From positions 1 through 6,407 of the forward strand of contig JAJDAB010000414.1 of assembly GCA_029262095.1 (NCBI GenBank): a DNA stretch of 6,407 nt, given 5' to 3'. Below, piece by piece: positions 5,628-6,407 of the stretch; the first letter of the stretch is position 1, and the number at the start of each line of letters is the position of its first letter. Position numbers and translations under genes: made by a program. The stretch comes from Candidatus Hydrogenedentota bacterium (GTDB taxonomy: Bacteria > Hydrogenedentota > Hydrogenedentia > Hydrogenedentales > SLHB01). Under the pieces are notes generated by a model. The model worked only from the letters and a program-made list of their open reading frames with translations. It had not been told where the DNA came from and did not search any database.

Positions 5628-6353
5628 ATGTGCCTGGAAAAGGACCTTCCGGGCCGATTTTCTGTGAGTTTTAAACCTATGGCGCCAACGCAAGCGATAT
5701 TCGATTTTCCCGGCCAGTCCGATTTCGAAATCGTGCTTGATCCAGAGAACGACGGCCCGAAAGCGCCGAAGCCGCTGTTACTAAAGTGCGACCATTGCGG
5801 CGAGGGATTGCGCATTCCGAAACGCTGGGTGGGCGCGCCTGGATTTTGCGGTCATTGTGGCGAGAAATTTGTCGTTCCCCATGCAGCGCCTGAGCAGCCC
5901 GCCGACTCGATCGCGGCATATCAGCGCGCCGCAACGCTTGTGGAGTCCGACCCAGAGGCGTGTGAGGAATCGCTTCTCGTCGCGGCTAAGACGAAGCACA
6001 CTGAAGCGTTGTACGCGTTGGGTCACCTGCACATGCTCGGGGCATCACGTTGGCGGATATTCTTCAATCGAAGCGCAAAGCGCAGGGATTACACGAAAGC
6101 GATCGAGTGGTTTGTGCAAGCCGCTGATCACGGGCATGCGCGCTCACAGTTGGCGCTAGGATTTATGTATTTTCGCGGGATGGGTGCGCGTAAAGAGCGT
6201 GCGCGCGCATTCATGTGGTTTTCACTCGCCGCGCAACGTGGCGAGAAAGTGGGCGAACAACACGCAAAAGCCATGTGGCACCGAATGAAGCCGCACGAAC
6301 TCGAAGCGGCAAACCTAATGATCGAACGTTGGTACGAAGCGCGCGAAAGTTAG
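5628..6353 (+). CDS. Zinc-ribbon protein with Sel1-like repeats
   Basis: A 241-residue protein counted from ATG 5628. Residues about 50-84 form a zinc ribbon: CDHCGE with Cys54 and Cys57, then CGHCGE with Cys74 and Cys77, a 4-Cys site in a pattern known from MJ0042-type and similar ribbons. Residues about 125-207 hold Sel1-like repeats (TPR-related helical pairs): EALYALGHLHMLG to AIEWFVQAADHG, then AQLALG-type SQLALGFMYFRGMG to AFMWFSLAAQRG. Another helical pair follows to the end. The first repeat carries about 10 extra residues (around 140-152) in its loop. Sel1 repeats usually bind proteins, so this is probably a cytosolic adaptor, since no signal peptide or membrane segment is visible. 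The start is uncertain: TTG 5625, ATG 5628 and ATG 5679 are all in frame and none has a good ribosome binding site. With the promoter at 5592-5619, 5679 is attractive. Confidence 0.82.
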   Translation: MCLEKDLPGRFSVSFKPMAPTQAIFDFPGQSDFEIVLDPENDGPKAPKPLLLKCDHCGEGLRIPKRWVGAPGFCGHCGEKFVVPHAAPEQPADSIAAYQRAATLVESDPEACEESLLVAAKTKHTEALYALGHLHMLGASRWRIFFNRSAKRRDYTKAIEWFVQAADHGHARSQLALGFMYFRGMGARKERARAFMWFSLAAQRGEKVGEQHAKAMWHRMKPHELEAANLMIERWYEARES

Positions 6354-6407
6354 TTCGTACTGTGCGATGATTTCGCCTATGCGGTCTATGATCCTGAGAT
6401 TCGAGGC
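6354..6407. other. Window end, no gene supported
   Basis: The last 54 bases follow the Sel1 stop. The minus strand is open from the edge to a TAG at 6315-6317 (30 codons, reading RIIDRIGEIIAQYE in the middle), which could be the end of a convergent gene overlapping the Sel1 gene. The plus strand has an ATG at 6368 with no ribosome binding site. Neither can be called from so little sequence, and no terminator hairpin is seen. Confidence 0.3.

Noticed and set aside
6315..6407. End of a possible convergent gene on the minus strand entering from the right edge
   Set aside because: Only 30 codons are visible and 39 bases overlap the Sel1 gene; not enough to call.

Overview
The window looks like chromosomal DNA from an uncultured or deep-branching Gram-negative bacterium, most likely of planctomycete or Hydrogenedentes type. 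This is a tentative inference from style. It rests on a Tat-exported sugar-isomerase-like TIM barrel with a CWNSN motif, an exported DUF1573 protein, a lipoprotein with a clear lipobox, zinc-ribbon proteins of unknown role and moderate GC. There is no rRNA, ribosomal protein or other marker to settle it. I see no tRNA, CRISPR array, transposase or phage gene.

Layout. Bases 1-99 hold two GC-rich palindromes and no gene. Three genes then run leftward, with spacers of 53 and 52 nt: a zinc-ribbon membrane protein (2289 to 1783), a lipoprotein of unknown function (1729 to 1022) and the Tat-exported TIM-barrel protein (969 to 100). They could share a transcript read from the AT-rich divergent region at 2290-2489.

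Three genes run rightward from the same region: a cysteine-free protein with one N-terminal membrane anchor (2490-3449), a small secreted Cys-rich protein (3521-3799) and a membrane-anchored DUF1573/Ig-like protein (3848-4939). Gaps of 71 and 48 nt, good ribosome binding sites and shared extracytoplasmic targeting suggest one operon. The Cys-rich product has 13 cysteines in about 59 mature residues. The DUF1573 protein has only two cysteines, in a single CxC motif. This trio is the strongest candidate for an undescribed system, possibly an envelope or redox-linked module, but no function is proven.

Convergent to that operon is an exported-protein gene broken by a frameshift (5534 to 4976). 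Two reading frames together make one plausible protein of about 185 residues. Divergent from it, with a candidate promoter at 5592-5619, is a zinc-ribbon plus Sel1-repeat protein (5628-6353). The last 54 bases contain no gene that I can support.
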